DNA from: DATDOO01 sp035293245
GTDB lineage: Bacteria > Pseudomonadota > Gammaproteobacteria > Methylococcales > Methylococcaceae
Assembly (NCBI GenBank): GCA_035293245.1
Contig: DATDOO010000161.1
Span: 1 to 14,889 of the forward strand
Length of the DNA: 14,889 nt
Direction of reading: 5' to 3'
Below the pieces are notes generated by a model. The model saw nothing but the letters and a program-made list of their open reading frames with translations. It was not told the origin of the DNA and made no database searches. Each line of letters begins with the position of its first letter. Positions within the stretch are counted from its first letter, which is position 1. This document shows, in pieces, positions 7,970 to 14,558 of the stretch. The position numbers were made by a program, and so were the translations under genes.

Positions 7970-8638
7970 TTATTTGCTCGGGGCGGTCTTGCCGGCGGGG
8001 CGCTCGGGTTGGCGGGAAAGCGTGGCGATCACTTCCTCGTCGGATACCTGGGGAAAATCCGCGAAAAATTGCCCGACGGCGTAGAAATGGTCCGGAGCGT
8101 CCAGGCAGACGATTTCATCCGCCTCGGCTTTCAGACGCCGCAGGGTGTCGGGAGGCGTCACCGCCATGGCGGCGATCAGTTGAGCGGGTTTTTTCGCGCG
8201 CACCGCACGCAACGCGGCCAGCATGGTGAAGCCCGTGGCGACGCCGTCGTCGACCACGATGACGATGCGCCCGGCCGGGTCGATGGGTGGGCGCACCGGA
8301 GTATATTGCGCACGGCGGCGTTGCAGAGTGCGCAATTCGTCCTGCTTGGCTTGCTCCACGTAGCGGGCTCCTGCGCCTGCGGCGTGCACCGCGTCGCTCA
8401 GGTAAACGTGGCCGGCTTCGTCGATGGAGCCGATGGCGTACTCGGGGTTGCCCGGTGCGCCCAGTTTGTGGACGAGCACCACATCCAGTTCGCCCTGCAA
8501 GGCCTCGGCGAGGATGGCGCCCATGGGCACCGCCCCGCGCGGAATGGCCAGCACCAGGGGGTTGCGGCCTTTGTAGGCGTGAAGCTTTTCGGCGAGCAGA
8601 CGCGCCGCCTCGTTCCGGTCCTGGAAATATAGGGCCAT
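7970..8638 (-). CDS. type I phosphoribosyltransferase domain protein
   Basis: A 222-residue protein with the PRPP-binding loop IVIVVDDGVATGFTML (125-140), the two acidic residues and the glycine turn of type I phosphoribosyltransferases. An N-terminal LVLAIPRGAVPMG (28-40) and HKLGAPGNPEYAIGSI (57-72) resemble the uncharacterised group often annotated simply as phosphoribosyltransferase and often fused or adjacent to a dienelactone-hydrolase-like domain. The substrate base is unknown. The ATG at 8636-8638 has a strong GGAGG six bases upstream and shares one base with the hydrolase TGA, so translation is coupled; the open frame further upstream is discarded. It ends 13 bp from the aat stop, convergent with it. 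Confidence 0.9.
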   Translation of the reverse strand: MALYFQDRNEAARLLAEKLHAYKGRNPLVLAIPRGAVPMGAILAEALQGELDVVLVHKLGAPGNPEYAIGSIDEAGHVYLSDAVHAAGAGARYVEQAKQDELRTLQRRRAQYTPVRPPIDPAGRIVIVVDDGVATGFTMLAALRAVRAKKPAQLIAAMAVTPPDTLRRLKAEADEIVCLDAPDHFYAVGQFFADFPQVSDEEVIATLSRQPERPAGKTAPSK

Positions 8639-9315
8639 CAAACACCTCCGCCGAGTGGAGTTCTCGGGCGCTCGGGCTGAAAACGCCCGAACCAGAGCGC
8701 GGCCAGGCGCGCCACTTCCTCCAGTGTGCCCGGTTCTTCGAACAGATGGGTGGCGCCGGGGACGATGGTCAGTTCCTTCCGGCACTGGAGCAGGTCGAAG
8801 GCTTGGCGGTTGAGGATGGCGACTTCGTGGTCGTAACCGCCCACGATGAGCAGGGTCGGCGCTCCCACGCGCGGCAAATAGTCGTCGCCGGCCAGGTCGG
8901 GGCGGCCGCCGCGGGACACCACGGCGAAGATTGTCCCGCCCAGGTTGGCGGCTGCCTGTAGCGCGGCCGCCGCGCCGGTGCTGGCCCCGAAGTAGCCGAC
9001 GGCAAGGGTCGGGGCTCCCTCGGCCTGGAGCCAGCGCGTCGCCGCTTCCAGGCGGTGGGTCAGCAGCGGGATGTCGAAGCGGGTGCGGTAGTCGCGGTCT
9101 TCCTCCGGCGTCAACAGGTCGATGAGCAGCGTGCCCAGCCCCGCTTCGCGCAGCACACGGGCGACATAATTGTTGCGCGGGCTGTGCCGGCTGCTGCCGC
9201 TGCCGTGGGCGAAGAGCACTACGCTCAATGCCGCCTCGGGCAAGGCGAGCACGCCTTCCAGCCGCGCGGCGCCGTCGGGGATGTGAACCAGATGTTCTGT
9301 GGCGTGAGTGGCCAT
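8638..9315 (-). CDS. alpha/beta hydrolase, dienelactone hydrolase-like
   Basis: A 225-residue single-domain alpha/beta hydrolase, cytoplasmic as judged by the absence of a signal peptide. The oxyanion-side HGSGSSRHSPRNNYVA (38-52) is typical of the group. The nucleophile elbow is GYFGASTGAAAAL with Ser112, the acid is Asp162 in VGGYDHEV, and the base is His190 in GATHLFEEPG. All three catalytic residues are present, so an active esterase-like enzyme is expected; the substrate is unknown. The ATG at 9315 follows GGGAGGG at four bases. It lies 37 bp after the AMMECR1 gene and overlaps the phosphoribosyltransferase gene by one base. Homologous pairs are reported as fusions in other bacteria, which suggests a joint role. 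Confidence 0.9.
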   Translation of the reverse strand: MATHATEHLVHIPDGAARLEGVLALPEAALSVVLFAHGSGSSRHSPRNNYVARVLREAGLGTLLIDLLTPEEDRDYRTRFDIPLLTHRLEAATRWLQAEGAPTLAVGYFGASTGAAAALQAAANLGGTIFAVVSRGGRPDLAGDDYLPRVGAPTLLIVGGYDHEVAILNRQAFDLLQCRKELTIVPGATHLFEEPGTLEEVARLAALWFGRFQPERPRTPLGGGV

Positions 9316-9352
9316 GATCCCTCCCGTTTCGGGTTTGCGGGCTTCCCAGCGC

Positions 9353-9931
9353 TCAAGCGCCGAATTGTTCGGTGCGATAACGGAATACCCGCAGCGTTTC
9401 CGACCAGTAAACCACCGGCAGGCCGGCCTTGAGCTTCAGGTGTTGCAGGAATTCGCGCTTCTCCGGGAGCTGTTCCCACACGGAGGGCAGAAAGGTTCCG
9501 CGCCGCGCGCCTTCCTGCAGGATAAGACCATCCTCGCCGGGAACAAGTTGCCTCAAGAGGTCCTCCTCGGAATCGAAATGCATTTCCGTGGCCGGCGTCA
9601 GTACCGAGATGTGCAAATCGAGATGTACGGTTTCGGCGGCGCCTACGGGCGGGAAACGCGGGTCGGAAAAAGCGGCGGCGAAGGCGTTGTGCGCCACGTC
9701 CTCGACCAAATGGCGACAGGCCTGCAGTGTGCCGATGCAGCCGCGCAGCCGGCCGGCTTTGTATAGGGTCACGAAGCACGCCCCTTTTTCGCACAGCTTG
9801 GCCGGAAATTCCGCCACGTTGACCGGCAGCGGCGCGCGGTGCCGTAGGCCGTGTTCGATGGAGTTGCGCGCCACCGCCAGCAGTTGCCGGCGCTCCTCCG
9901 CAGCGTAGACGGGTGTTTCAGCGGAAGACAT
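9353..9931 (-). CDS. AMMECR1-domain protein (AmmeMemoRadiSam system protein A)
   Basis: A 192-residue protein covering a single AMMECR1 domain, with the hallmark RLRGCIGTL (61-69) and the conserved stretches FVTLYKAG (53-60), DPRFPPV (90-96), LDLHISVL (104-111), GLILQEG (135-141) and TFLPSVWEQL (146-155). The human homologue is linked to a syndromic Alport deletion, but the biochemical activity of the family is not established. The ATG at 9931 gives the natural domain start and overlaps the Memo gene by 14 bases; a longer frame to 10108 has no family support. Bacterial genes of this type recur beside Memo-like and radical SAM genes, as here. Confidence 0.93.
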   Translation of the reverse strand: MSSAETPVYAAEERRQLLAVARNSIEHGLRHRAPLPVNVAEFPAKLCEKGACFVTLYKAGRLRGCIGTLQACRHLVEDVAHNAFAAAFSDPRFPPVGAAETVHLDLHISVLTPATEMHFDSEEDLLRQLVPGEDGLILQEGARRGTFLPSVWEQLPEKREFLQHLKLKAGLPVVYWSETLRVFRYRTEQFGA

Positions 9932-10706
9932 AGCCGCCGTATCCCACCACCCGGTCGCGCGATCCGGCGGTGTCGCCGGAGTTGCGCAGATCGACGCATT
10001 CGCCGTGAAGGCCCTGTTTGCGCGCGGCGAGCAGCAAGCCGCCAACCGGTATCCGGCCGCAGGCATCCTGGTAGCCGATGTCTTCCGGCCGCAAGGCGAG
10101 GATGGCATCCGAGGTGGCGCTGTCCATTCGCTGGGCGGTGGCGTAGTCGTGGTAATGGCTGAGGTCGGAGCTGATCACGATCAGCGTCTCCGGTCCGCCC
10201 CACAAACACTCCAGCACCGTCGCCACCTGTTCCGGAGTGGCGTCGCCGACGACGATGGGGATCAGGGAAAAGTCCTCGATCAGGCTTTGCAGGAAGGGCA
10301 AGTGCACCTCCAGGCTGTGTTCCAGGCGATGGGCTTCTTCCAGATAGCCGAAGTACGGTAAGTCGAGCAGGGCGCGGATCCCTTCCTGATCGACGGGCAC
10401 GGAACCCAGCGGAGAGGCAAATTTTTCCGCCGGGCTGGCCGCCAGTCCCTGAAACGGCACCCGGTGCGACGGTCCCACCAACACCACGCGGCGGATGGTG
10501 GCGCGGGCGGGTGCGAGGCGGGCGTAAACGCTGGCCGCGATGGGGCCGGAATAGATGTAGCCGGCGTGCGGGACGATGAGCGCCTTGGGCGCGGACTCGG
10601 CAACGGGCGCCACGGCGCCGAGGAAGCCCGAGAGCATGTCTTGCAACTGATGGGGATCGGCGGGATAGAACGACCCCGCCACGGCGGGATAACGGATGTT
10701 GGCCAT
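9918..10706 (-). CDS. Memo-like protein (AmmeMemoRadiSam system protein B)
   Basis: A 262-residue protein of the Memo family, which shares the fold of class III extradiol dioxygenases (LigB-like). PAVAGSFYPAD (8-18), VPHAGYIYSGP (45-55, His47), GPSHRVPFQGLA (78-89, His81), RLEHSLEVHLPF (127-138) and VISSDLSHYHDY (177-188, His184) are all as expected. In human MEMO1 a metal site uses His49, His81 and Cys244; the two His appear conserved here, while the position corresponding to the Cys seems to be Leu240, with Cys237 three residues before it. The ATG at 10706 has GGAGG seven bases upstream. It heads the minus-strand run and is divergent from the radical SAM gene. Confidence 0.94.
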   Translation of the reverse strand: MANIRYPAVAGSFYPADPHQLQDMLSGFLGAVAPVAESAPKALIVPHAGYIYSGPIAASVYARLAPARATIRRVVLVGPSHRVPFQGLAASPAEKFASPLGSVPVDQEGIRALLDLPYFGYLEEAHRLEHSLEVHLPFLQSLIEDFSLIPIVVGDATPEQVATVLECLWGGPETLIVISSDLSHYHDYATAQRMDSATSDAILALRPEDIGYQDACGRIPVGGLLLAARKQGLHGECVDLRNSGDTAGSRDRVVGYGGYVFR

Positions 10707-10715
10707 GGAGCGCCT

Positions 10716-10729
10716 CCAGTGCGCACTGG
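10716..10729. repeat. perfect 14-bp palindrome in the divergent region
   Basis: CCAGTGCGCACTGG is perfectly self-complementary. It lies 10 bases before the Memo start codon and touches its Shine-Dalgarno sequence. Position and symmetry suit an operator for a dimeric regulator or an RNA hairpin that hides the ribosome binding site. It could also be chance. Confidence 0.6.
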
Positions 10730-10744
10730 GAATCTATGCTATGA

Positions 10745-10772
10745 ATTAAAGTCTAATTTTTGCTTATTGCAA
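10745..10772 (-). promoter_or_regulatory. candidate promoter for the Memo-led run
   Basis: On the minus strand TTGCAA (10767-10772) and TTTAAT (10745-10750) are 16 bp apart, matching the sigma-70 consensus at four and five of six positions. They sit in a short AT-rich island (about 10733-10770) that stands out from the GC-rich surroundings and probably also holds the promoter of the divergent radical SAM gene, for which TCTAAT at 10752-10757 is a possible -10 box. Confidence 0.4.
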
Positions 10773-10784
10773 CCCGAGCGTGCC

Positions 10785-11876
10785 ATGCAAGCCGCAAATT
10801 ACATTCCTCCCGAAACCTTTCCCACCCATTACTGGCACGCCCTGGCGGACGGGCGCATCCAGTGCGACGTGTGTCCGCGCTTCTGCAAGCTGCATGAGGG
10901 CCAGCGCGGCCTGTGTTTCGTGCGCGGCAACGTGGGCAACGAAATCGTCCTGCATTCCTACGGCCGCTCCAGCGGCTTTTGCATCGATCCCATCGAGAAA
11001 AAACCCCTCAACCACTTTCTACCCGGCACGCCGGTGTTTTCCTTCGGCACCGCCGGCTGCAACCTGGCCTGCAAGTTCTGCCAGAACTGGGACATCAGCA
11101 AGTCGCGGGAAATGGACGCCCTGCTCGACGCCGCCTCGCCGGAACGTATCGCCCAGGTCGCCCAGGAACTGGGCTGCCGCAGCGTCGCCTACACTTATAA
11201 CGACCCGGTCACTTTCCACGAGTACGCCATCGACACCGCCAGGGCCTGCCGGGAAAAGGGGATCAAGTCCGTGGCGGTGACCGCCGGTTTCGTCTGCCCG
11301 GAGCCGCGCGCCGAGTTCTACCGGTGGATGGACGCCGCCAACGTGGATCTCAAGTCCTTCAGCGAAGATTTCTATCACCGCATCTGCGGCGGTCACCTGG
11401 CGCCGGTGCTGGACACCCTGCGCTACCTCAAGCATGAGACCTCCGTGTGGTTCGAGTTGACCACGCTGCTGATTCCCGGCGAGAACGATTCCGATGCCGA
11501 ACTGGAAGCCATGACCCAGTGGGTGGTGGAAAACCTCGGACCCGAAGTGCCCATGCACTTCAGCGCCTTCCACCCGGACTGGAAGATGCGCGACATTCCG
11601 CCCACGCCCCTCGCCACCCTGCAGCGGGCGCGGCGCATCGCCTTGAAGAACGGCGTGCACTACGCCTACGTGGGTAACGTCCACGACAAGACGGACGAGA
11701 GCACCTACTGCCGTCATTGCGGGCAGCGCCTGATCGGCCGCGACTGGTACGTGCTTTCGGAGTGGAACCTGGACGAAAAAGGTCGCTGCAGCAAGTGCCA
11801 GACCCCGTGCGCCGGCGTGTTCGAAGCCCGGCCCGGCGATTGGGGCGCCAAGCGCCAGCGGGTGGCGATGGCCTGA
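10785..11876 (+). CDS. AmmeMemoRadiSam system radical SAM enzyme
   Basis: A 363-residue cytoplasmic radical SAM protein. The 4Fe-4S cluster motif CNLACKFC is at 92-99 (Cys92, Cys96, Cys99), inside TAGCNLACKFCQNWDIS, close to the pyruvate formate-lyase activating enzyme branch. Before it lies a cysteine group at 27, 30, 34 and 44 (CDVCPRFC and GLC). At the C-terminus is a zinc-ribbon-like set at 309, 312, 335, 338 and 342 (YCRHCG, CSKCQTPC). YTYNDPVTFHEYAID and VTAGFVCPEPR are typical family segments. The reaction and substrate are not known. The ATG at 10785 gives the expected N-terminus, although its ribosome binding site is weak; the frame is open further upstream but overlaps the Memo gene. 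It is divergent from the Memo and AMMECR1 genes. Confidence 0.94.
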   Translation: MQAANYIPPETFPTHYWHALADGRIQCDVCPRFCKLHEGQRGLCFVRGNVGNEIVLHSYGRSSGFCIDPIEKKPLNHFLPGTPVFSFGTAGCNLACKFCQNWDISKSREMDALLDAASPERIAQVAQELGCRSVAYTYNDPVTFHEYAIDTARACREKGIKSVAVTAGFVCPEPRAEFYRWMDAANVDLKSFSEDFYHRICGGHLAPVLDTLRYLKHETSVWFELTTLLIPGENDSDAELEAMTQWVVENLGPEVPMHFSAFHPDWKMRDIPPTPLATLQRARRIALKNGVHYAYVGNVHDKTDESTYCRHCGQRLIGRDWYVLSEWNLDEKGRCSKCQTPCAGVFEARPGDWGAKRQRVAMA

Positions 11877-11941
11877 GATCCCACAAGCATTGGCGAAACG
11901 CTGAATTACGTTCCCGCAGAGTATCGCAAAACTTGTTGAAA

Positions 11942-12036
11942 CCGGCAGGAGAATGGGTGACCCATTGTCCGCACCTGCCGGCAGTCTCATTGCAGCGAGC
12001 GGGAGCGCAGCTTGCCTGCCGGGGCCGGGAATGGGT
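11942..12036. repeat. nested inverted repeats with a second copy of their arms
   Basis: Outer arms CCGGCAGG (11942-11949) and CCTGCCGG (11974-11981) enclose a tight inner hairpin, AATGGGT (11952-11958), G, ACCCATT (11960-11966). CCTGCCGG recurs at 12015-12022 and AATGGGT at 12030-12036, so alternative pairings are possible. No T run follows, which argues against a simple terminator. The element lies in the 175-bp gap before the L,D-transpeptidase gene and ends 15 bases before its ATG. Confidence 0.65.
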
Positions 12037-12051
12037 TAGGATTATCCGCAC

Positions 12052-13698
12052 ATGTTGTGCATAAATTCGCGTTCCGGCTTTCTTTTCGTGTTGCTTCTGC
12101 TGGCCGGCAGCCTGGTGCCGTGGCCGGTGCGATCAACCGAATCTTTTTCGGAAAGTGGAAACCTCAGTGCGCCTTCACCGCTGCGCGATCTGCTCGAAAA
12201 AGGGGCGCCGCCTTCCAAACCGGGCTTACCTTCGCAGGCGCTGATCGACGATGTGCGCCGGCTTTACCAGGCCAACGGTTACCAACTGTTGTGGAGCCGC
12301 GAGGGAAAGCCGACGGCGCCAGCGGTTGCCGTGCTGGACAGCCTGGCGCGGGCCGACGAGCGGGGTTTGAATCCGGAAGACTATGGGGGAGCACGCTGGA
12401 ACGAGTGGCTGGCTCGCCTGGCTGCCGGTACGGCTTCGGCGGAGGAAGGCTGGCCCGCGTTCGATGTGCGATTGAGCGCCGCCCTCATGCGTTTCGGCGA
12501 TCACCTCCACCGGGGGCGGATCGATACCGGGGCAAGCGGTCTGGGCATTGCCATCGAGCGGAAAAAGCCGCTGGAGCTGGTACAACTCGTGGTGGAAATC
12601 GCCAGCGATAACAACCCCGCCGAGCGGCTCGATCGCCTGGAGCCGGCGACCGAAGCCTACCGGAATCTCAAAGCCGCCTTGCGCCGGTACCGCGACCTGG
12701 CAAACGGCGTGTTTTTCGACCCCCTGACCTTTGGCAAAAGCCTGCGTCCGGGCGAGAAGGCGGACGAGGTTCCGCTGCTGCGCAATTGCTTGCAGGCGCT
12801 GGGTTATCCGGTGGCCGGACCGGAGGGGGAGACGGATAGCCAATACGATGAGCGCCTCGCCGAGACCGTGCGCCGGTTCCAGACGCGCCACGGCCTGGAA
12901 CCCGACGGGGTGGTGGGTCGCCAGACGCTGAAGGAACTCAACGTTTCGCCGACGGAAAGGGTCGCCCAGATCCGCTTCGGCCTGGAACGCTTGCGCTGGC
13001 TGCCGGACGCCCTCGACGGCCCATTCATCGTGGTGAACGTGCCCGCGTTCCGGCTTTACGCATTCGAGACCGGCGCTCCCGATTTCGCCAAGCCTGCCGT
13101 TGCCATGGACGTGATCGTCGGCCGGGCCGTCAGCGACCGGCGTACGCCGGTATTCGGGGCCGACATGCGCTACGTGGTATTCCGGCCCTACTGGAACGTC
13201 CCGGACAGCATCGCCGAGAAGGAACTGTTGCCGCTCATCGAGAGCGATCCCGACTATCTGGACCGGAATGACATGGAATTTGCCGGCGACAGCGACTCGG
13301 GAACCGCCAGGCTGCGGCAGCGGCCGGGACCCAAGAACGCCCTGGGGCCGGTCAAGTTCGTGTTCCCCAACGCCCATGGCGTGTATCTGCACGGTACGCC
13401 GGCGCAGCGGCTGTTTCAGAAGGCGCGCCGCGATTTCAGCCACGGCTGCATCCGGGTTGCGGACCCTTTAAGCCTCGCGCGGTTCGTGCTGGAAAGGGAA
13501 GGGGGCTGGGATGCGGAGCGCATTTCCGGTGCCATGGACGGAAACCAGACCTTCAGCGTCCCCCTGAGTCGGCCCATCCCCGTTTACATCTTTTACACTA
13601 CTGCGCTGGTCGACGGGGAGGGGCAGGTACTGTTCTATCCCGACATTTACGGGAAAGACGCCAGGCTGGCGAGATTGCTTGACGGGGGCGGCGGCTGA
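12052..13698 (+). CDS. L,D-transpeptidase, YcbB/LdtD type
   Basis: A periplasmic enzyme that would form 3-3 (mDAP-mDAP) crosslinks in peptidoglycan, bypassing penicillin-binding proteins. The 548 residues start with a signal sequence (about 1-28). A helical N-terminal region follows (RRLYQANGYQLLWSREG, DERGLNPEDYG, HRGRID), which is characteristic of the YcbB group. Next come a peptidoglycan-binding domain (about 242-300, LGYPVAGPE to LEPDGVVGRQTLKELN) and the YkuD catalytic domain. The catalytic motif is VYLHGTP (His447) with SHGCIRV (463-469), Cys466 being the nucleophile. The ATG at 12052 has a modest AGGA upstream; an unusual structured leader precedes it. It is convergent with a MepK-like endopeptidase, which fits E. 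coli, where ycbB and ycbK are neighbours. Confidence 0.94.
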   Translation: MLCINSRSGFLFVLLLLAGSLVPWPVRSTESFSESGNLSAPSPLRDLLEKGAPPSKPGLPSQALIDDVRRLYQANGYQLLWSREGKPTAPAVAVLDSLARADERGLNPEDYGGARWNEWLARLAAGTASAEEGWPAFDVRLSAALMRFGDHLHRGRIDTGASGLGIAIERKKPLELVQLVVEIASDNNPAERLDRLEPATEAYRNLKAALRRYRDLANGVFFDPLTFGKSLRPGEKADEVPLLRNCLQALGYPVAGPEGETDSQYDERLAETVRRFQTRHGLEPDGVVGRQTLKELNVSPTERVAQIRFGLERLRWLPDALDGPFIVVNVPAFRLYAFETGAPDFAKPAVAMDVIVGRAVSDRRTPVFGADMRYVVFRPYWNVPDSIAEKELLPLIESDPDYLDRNDMEFAGDSDSGTARLRQRPGPKNALGPVKFVFPNAHGVYLHGTPAQRLFQKARRDFSHGCIRVADPLSLARFVLEREGGWDAERISGAMDGNQTFSVPLSRPIPVYIFYTTALVDGEGQVLFYPDIYGKDARLARLLDGGGG

Positions 13699-13710
13699 AT
13701 GCGCCGAGTC

Positions 13711-14292
13711 CTACCAGGTGCGGACCCGGCCGGTGTCCAGGTGGACGAAATCCGATTGCCGGTAATAGCCCACCCCGCCTTTTTCCAGGGCGATGCCCGC
13801 CTTTTGTAGCGTCTTGGTATTCACGTCGCTCAGGCGCACGTCGATGGCCCTGCCGACCGTGTGCAGGCTGTTTTCCACCACGCCGCTGCTGGTGCGGTGC
13901 AGCATGGCGTTGGTCTGGGGGGAGCGGTAGCCGCAGATGACCTGGAACGTGCCGCGGCTGTGGGTCAGCGCCGCGACGGCGTTGAGGATGTCCAGCAGGG
14001 CGGGGTCCATGGGGTGGACTTCGCCGGTGCGGTGGTCGCGCAGGAACTCGTTGAATCGCCGCAGTGCGATGACGTCGTGACGTTTGCCGGGGCAGCAGTC
14101 GATCCGGAACTTCTCGTCGGTATGCAGGTTGAGGAAGGAGAGTTGGCGGGCTTCCCCGAAGGTCTTGGCGAACACCTCGCCGGCGGGGAGCATCAGGGAC
14201 CCGGCGGCCCCGGCAGCCAGGGTTCTCAGGAACATCCGGCGGGAAAAGCCGGAGCGGTTATCGGGAGCGGATCGGGTTTGTGCATCGGCCAT
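13711..14292 (-). CDS. YcbK/MepK-like zinc peptidase (DUF882) with Tat signal
   Basis: A peptidase M15-like protein exported by the twin-arginine route: SRRMFLRTLAAGAAG is a classic Tat motif followed by a hydrophobic stretch ending near GEVFA. The mature part has SFLNLHTDEKF, ICGYRSPQTNAMLH, the zinc-binding NSLHTVGRAIDVR (His and Asp ligands) and the final FVHLDTGRVRTW (third His ligand). All expected metal residues are present. E. coli MepK of this family cuts 3-3 crosslinks, the product of LdtD-type enzymes such as the one encoded 12 bp away on the other strand. The ATG at 14292 gives 193 residues; ATGs at 14316 and 14319 would add up to nine and cannot be excluded, since no start has a convincing ribosome binding site. 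Confidence 0.92.
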   Translation of the reverse strand: MADAQTRSAPDNRSGFSRRMFLRTLAAGAAGSLMLPAGEVFAKTFGEARQLSFLNLHTDEKFRIDCCPGKRHDVIALRRFNEFLRDHRTGEVHPMDPALLDILNAVAALTHSRGTFQVICGYRSPQTNAMLHRTSSGVVENSLHTVGRAIDVRLSDVNTKTLQKAGIALEKGGVGYYRQSDFVHLDTGRVRTW

Positions 14293-14444
14293 ATCCCGAT
14301 GCGCTGGGGGTATCATCATGCCTTGTGCGGATTGGGCGTCTTGGAAAGCAGGCGCGACCTTACACCGGAATGGGCCGGTCGATCAAGTTTCGCCTTGCCT
14401 TTTTGCCGTGCCTGTGGCAGTTGGGCCGGTGTCGGTCGGCTGTT

Positions 14445-14501
14445 CGTTACGGGCGTCCGAGGGCCTTGCGGCGACCTTCCCCGGATTGACAACCCGTAAC
14501 G
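14445..14501. repeat. 9-bp inverted repeat upstream of the acs-like gene
   Basis: CGTTACGGG (14445-14453) and CCCGTAACG (14493-14501) are perfect reverse complements separated by 39 bases. The downstream arm lies directly after a perfect TTGACA hexamer (14486-14491). This would suit a regulator binding two half-sites over a promoter, although a long-range chance match is possible. Confidence 0.5.
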
Positions 14502-14514
14502 GCGGGGGCATCTT
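14486..14514 (+). promoter_or_regulatory. candidate promoter of the acs-like gene
   Basis: A perfect -35 hexamer TTGACA (14486-14491) is followed after 17 bp by CATCTT (14509-14514), a poor -10 box. A strong -35 with a weak -10 and an inverted-repeat arm in the spacer would be consistent with an activator- or repressor-controlled promoter. The gene starts 45 bp downstream. The rest of the gap 14320-14558 shows no gene. Confidence 0.35.
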
Positions 14515-14558
14515 GCGGGCCGACGTGGTTCCATTGCGAGGACGGAGGAACGCAGGGC

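Noticed and set aside
7957..7979. Bidirectional terminator between aat and the phosphoribosyltransferase gene
   Set aside because: The GAGC/GCTC stem is short, contains a wobble pair on one strand only, and overlaps a stop codon. It is too weak to call.
14316..14534. Small minus-strand open frame before the DUF882 gene
   Set aside because: It is Arg/Pro-rich with no ribosome binding site or family resemblance and covers the promoter region of the acs-like gene.
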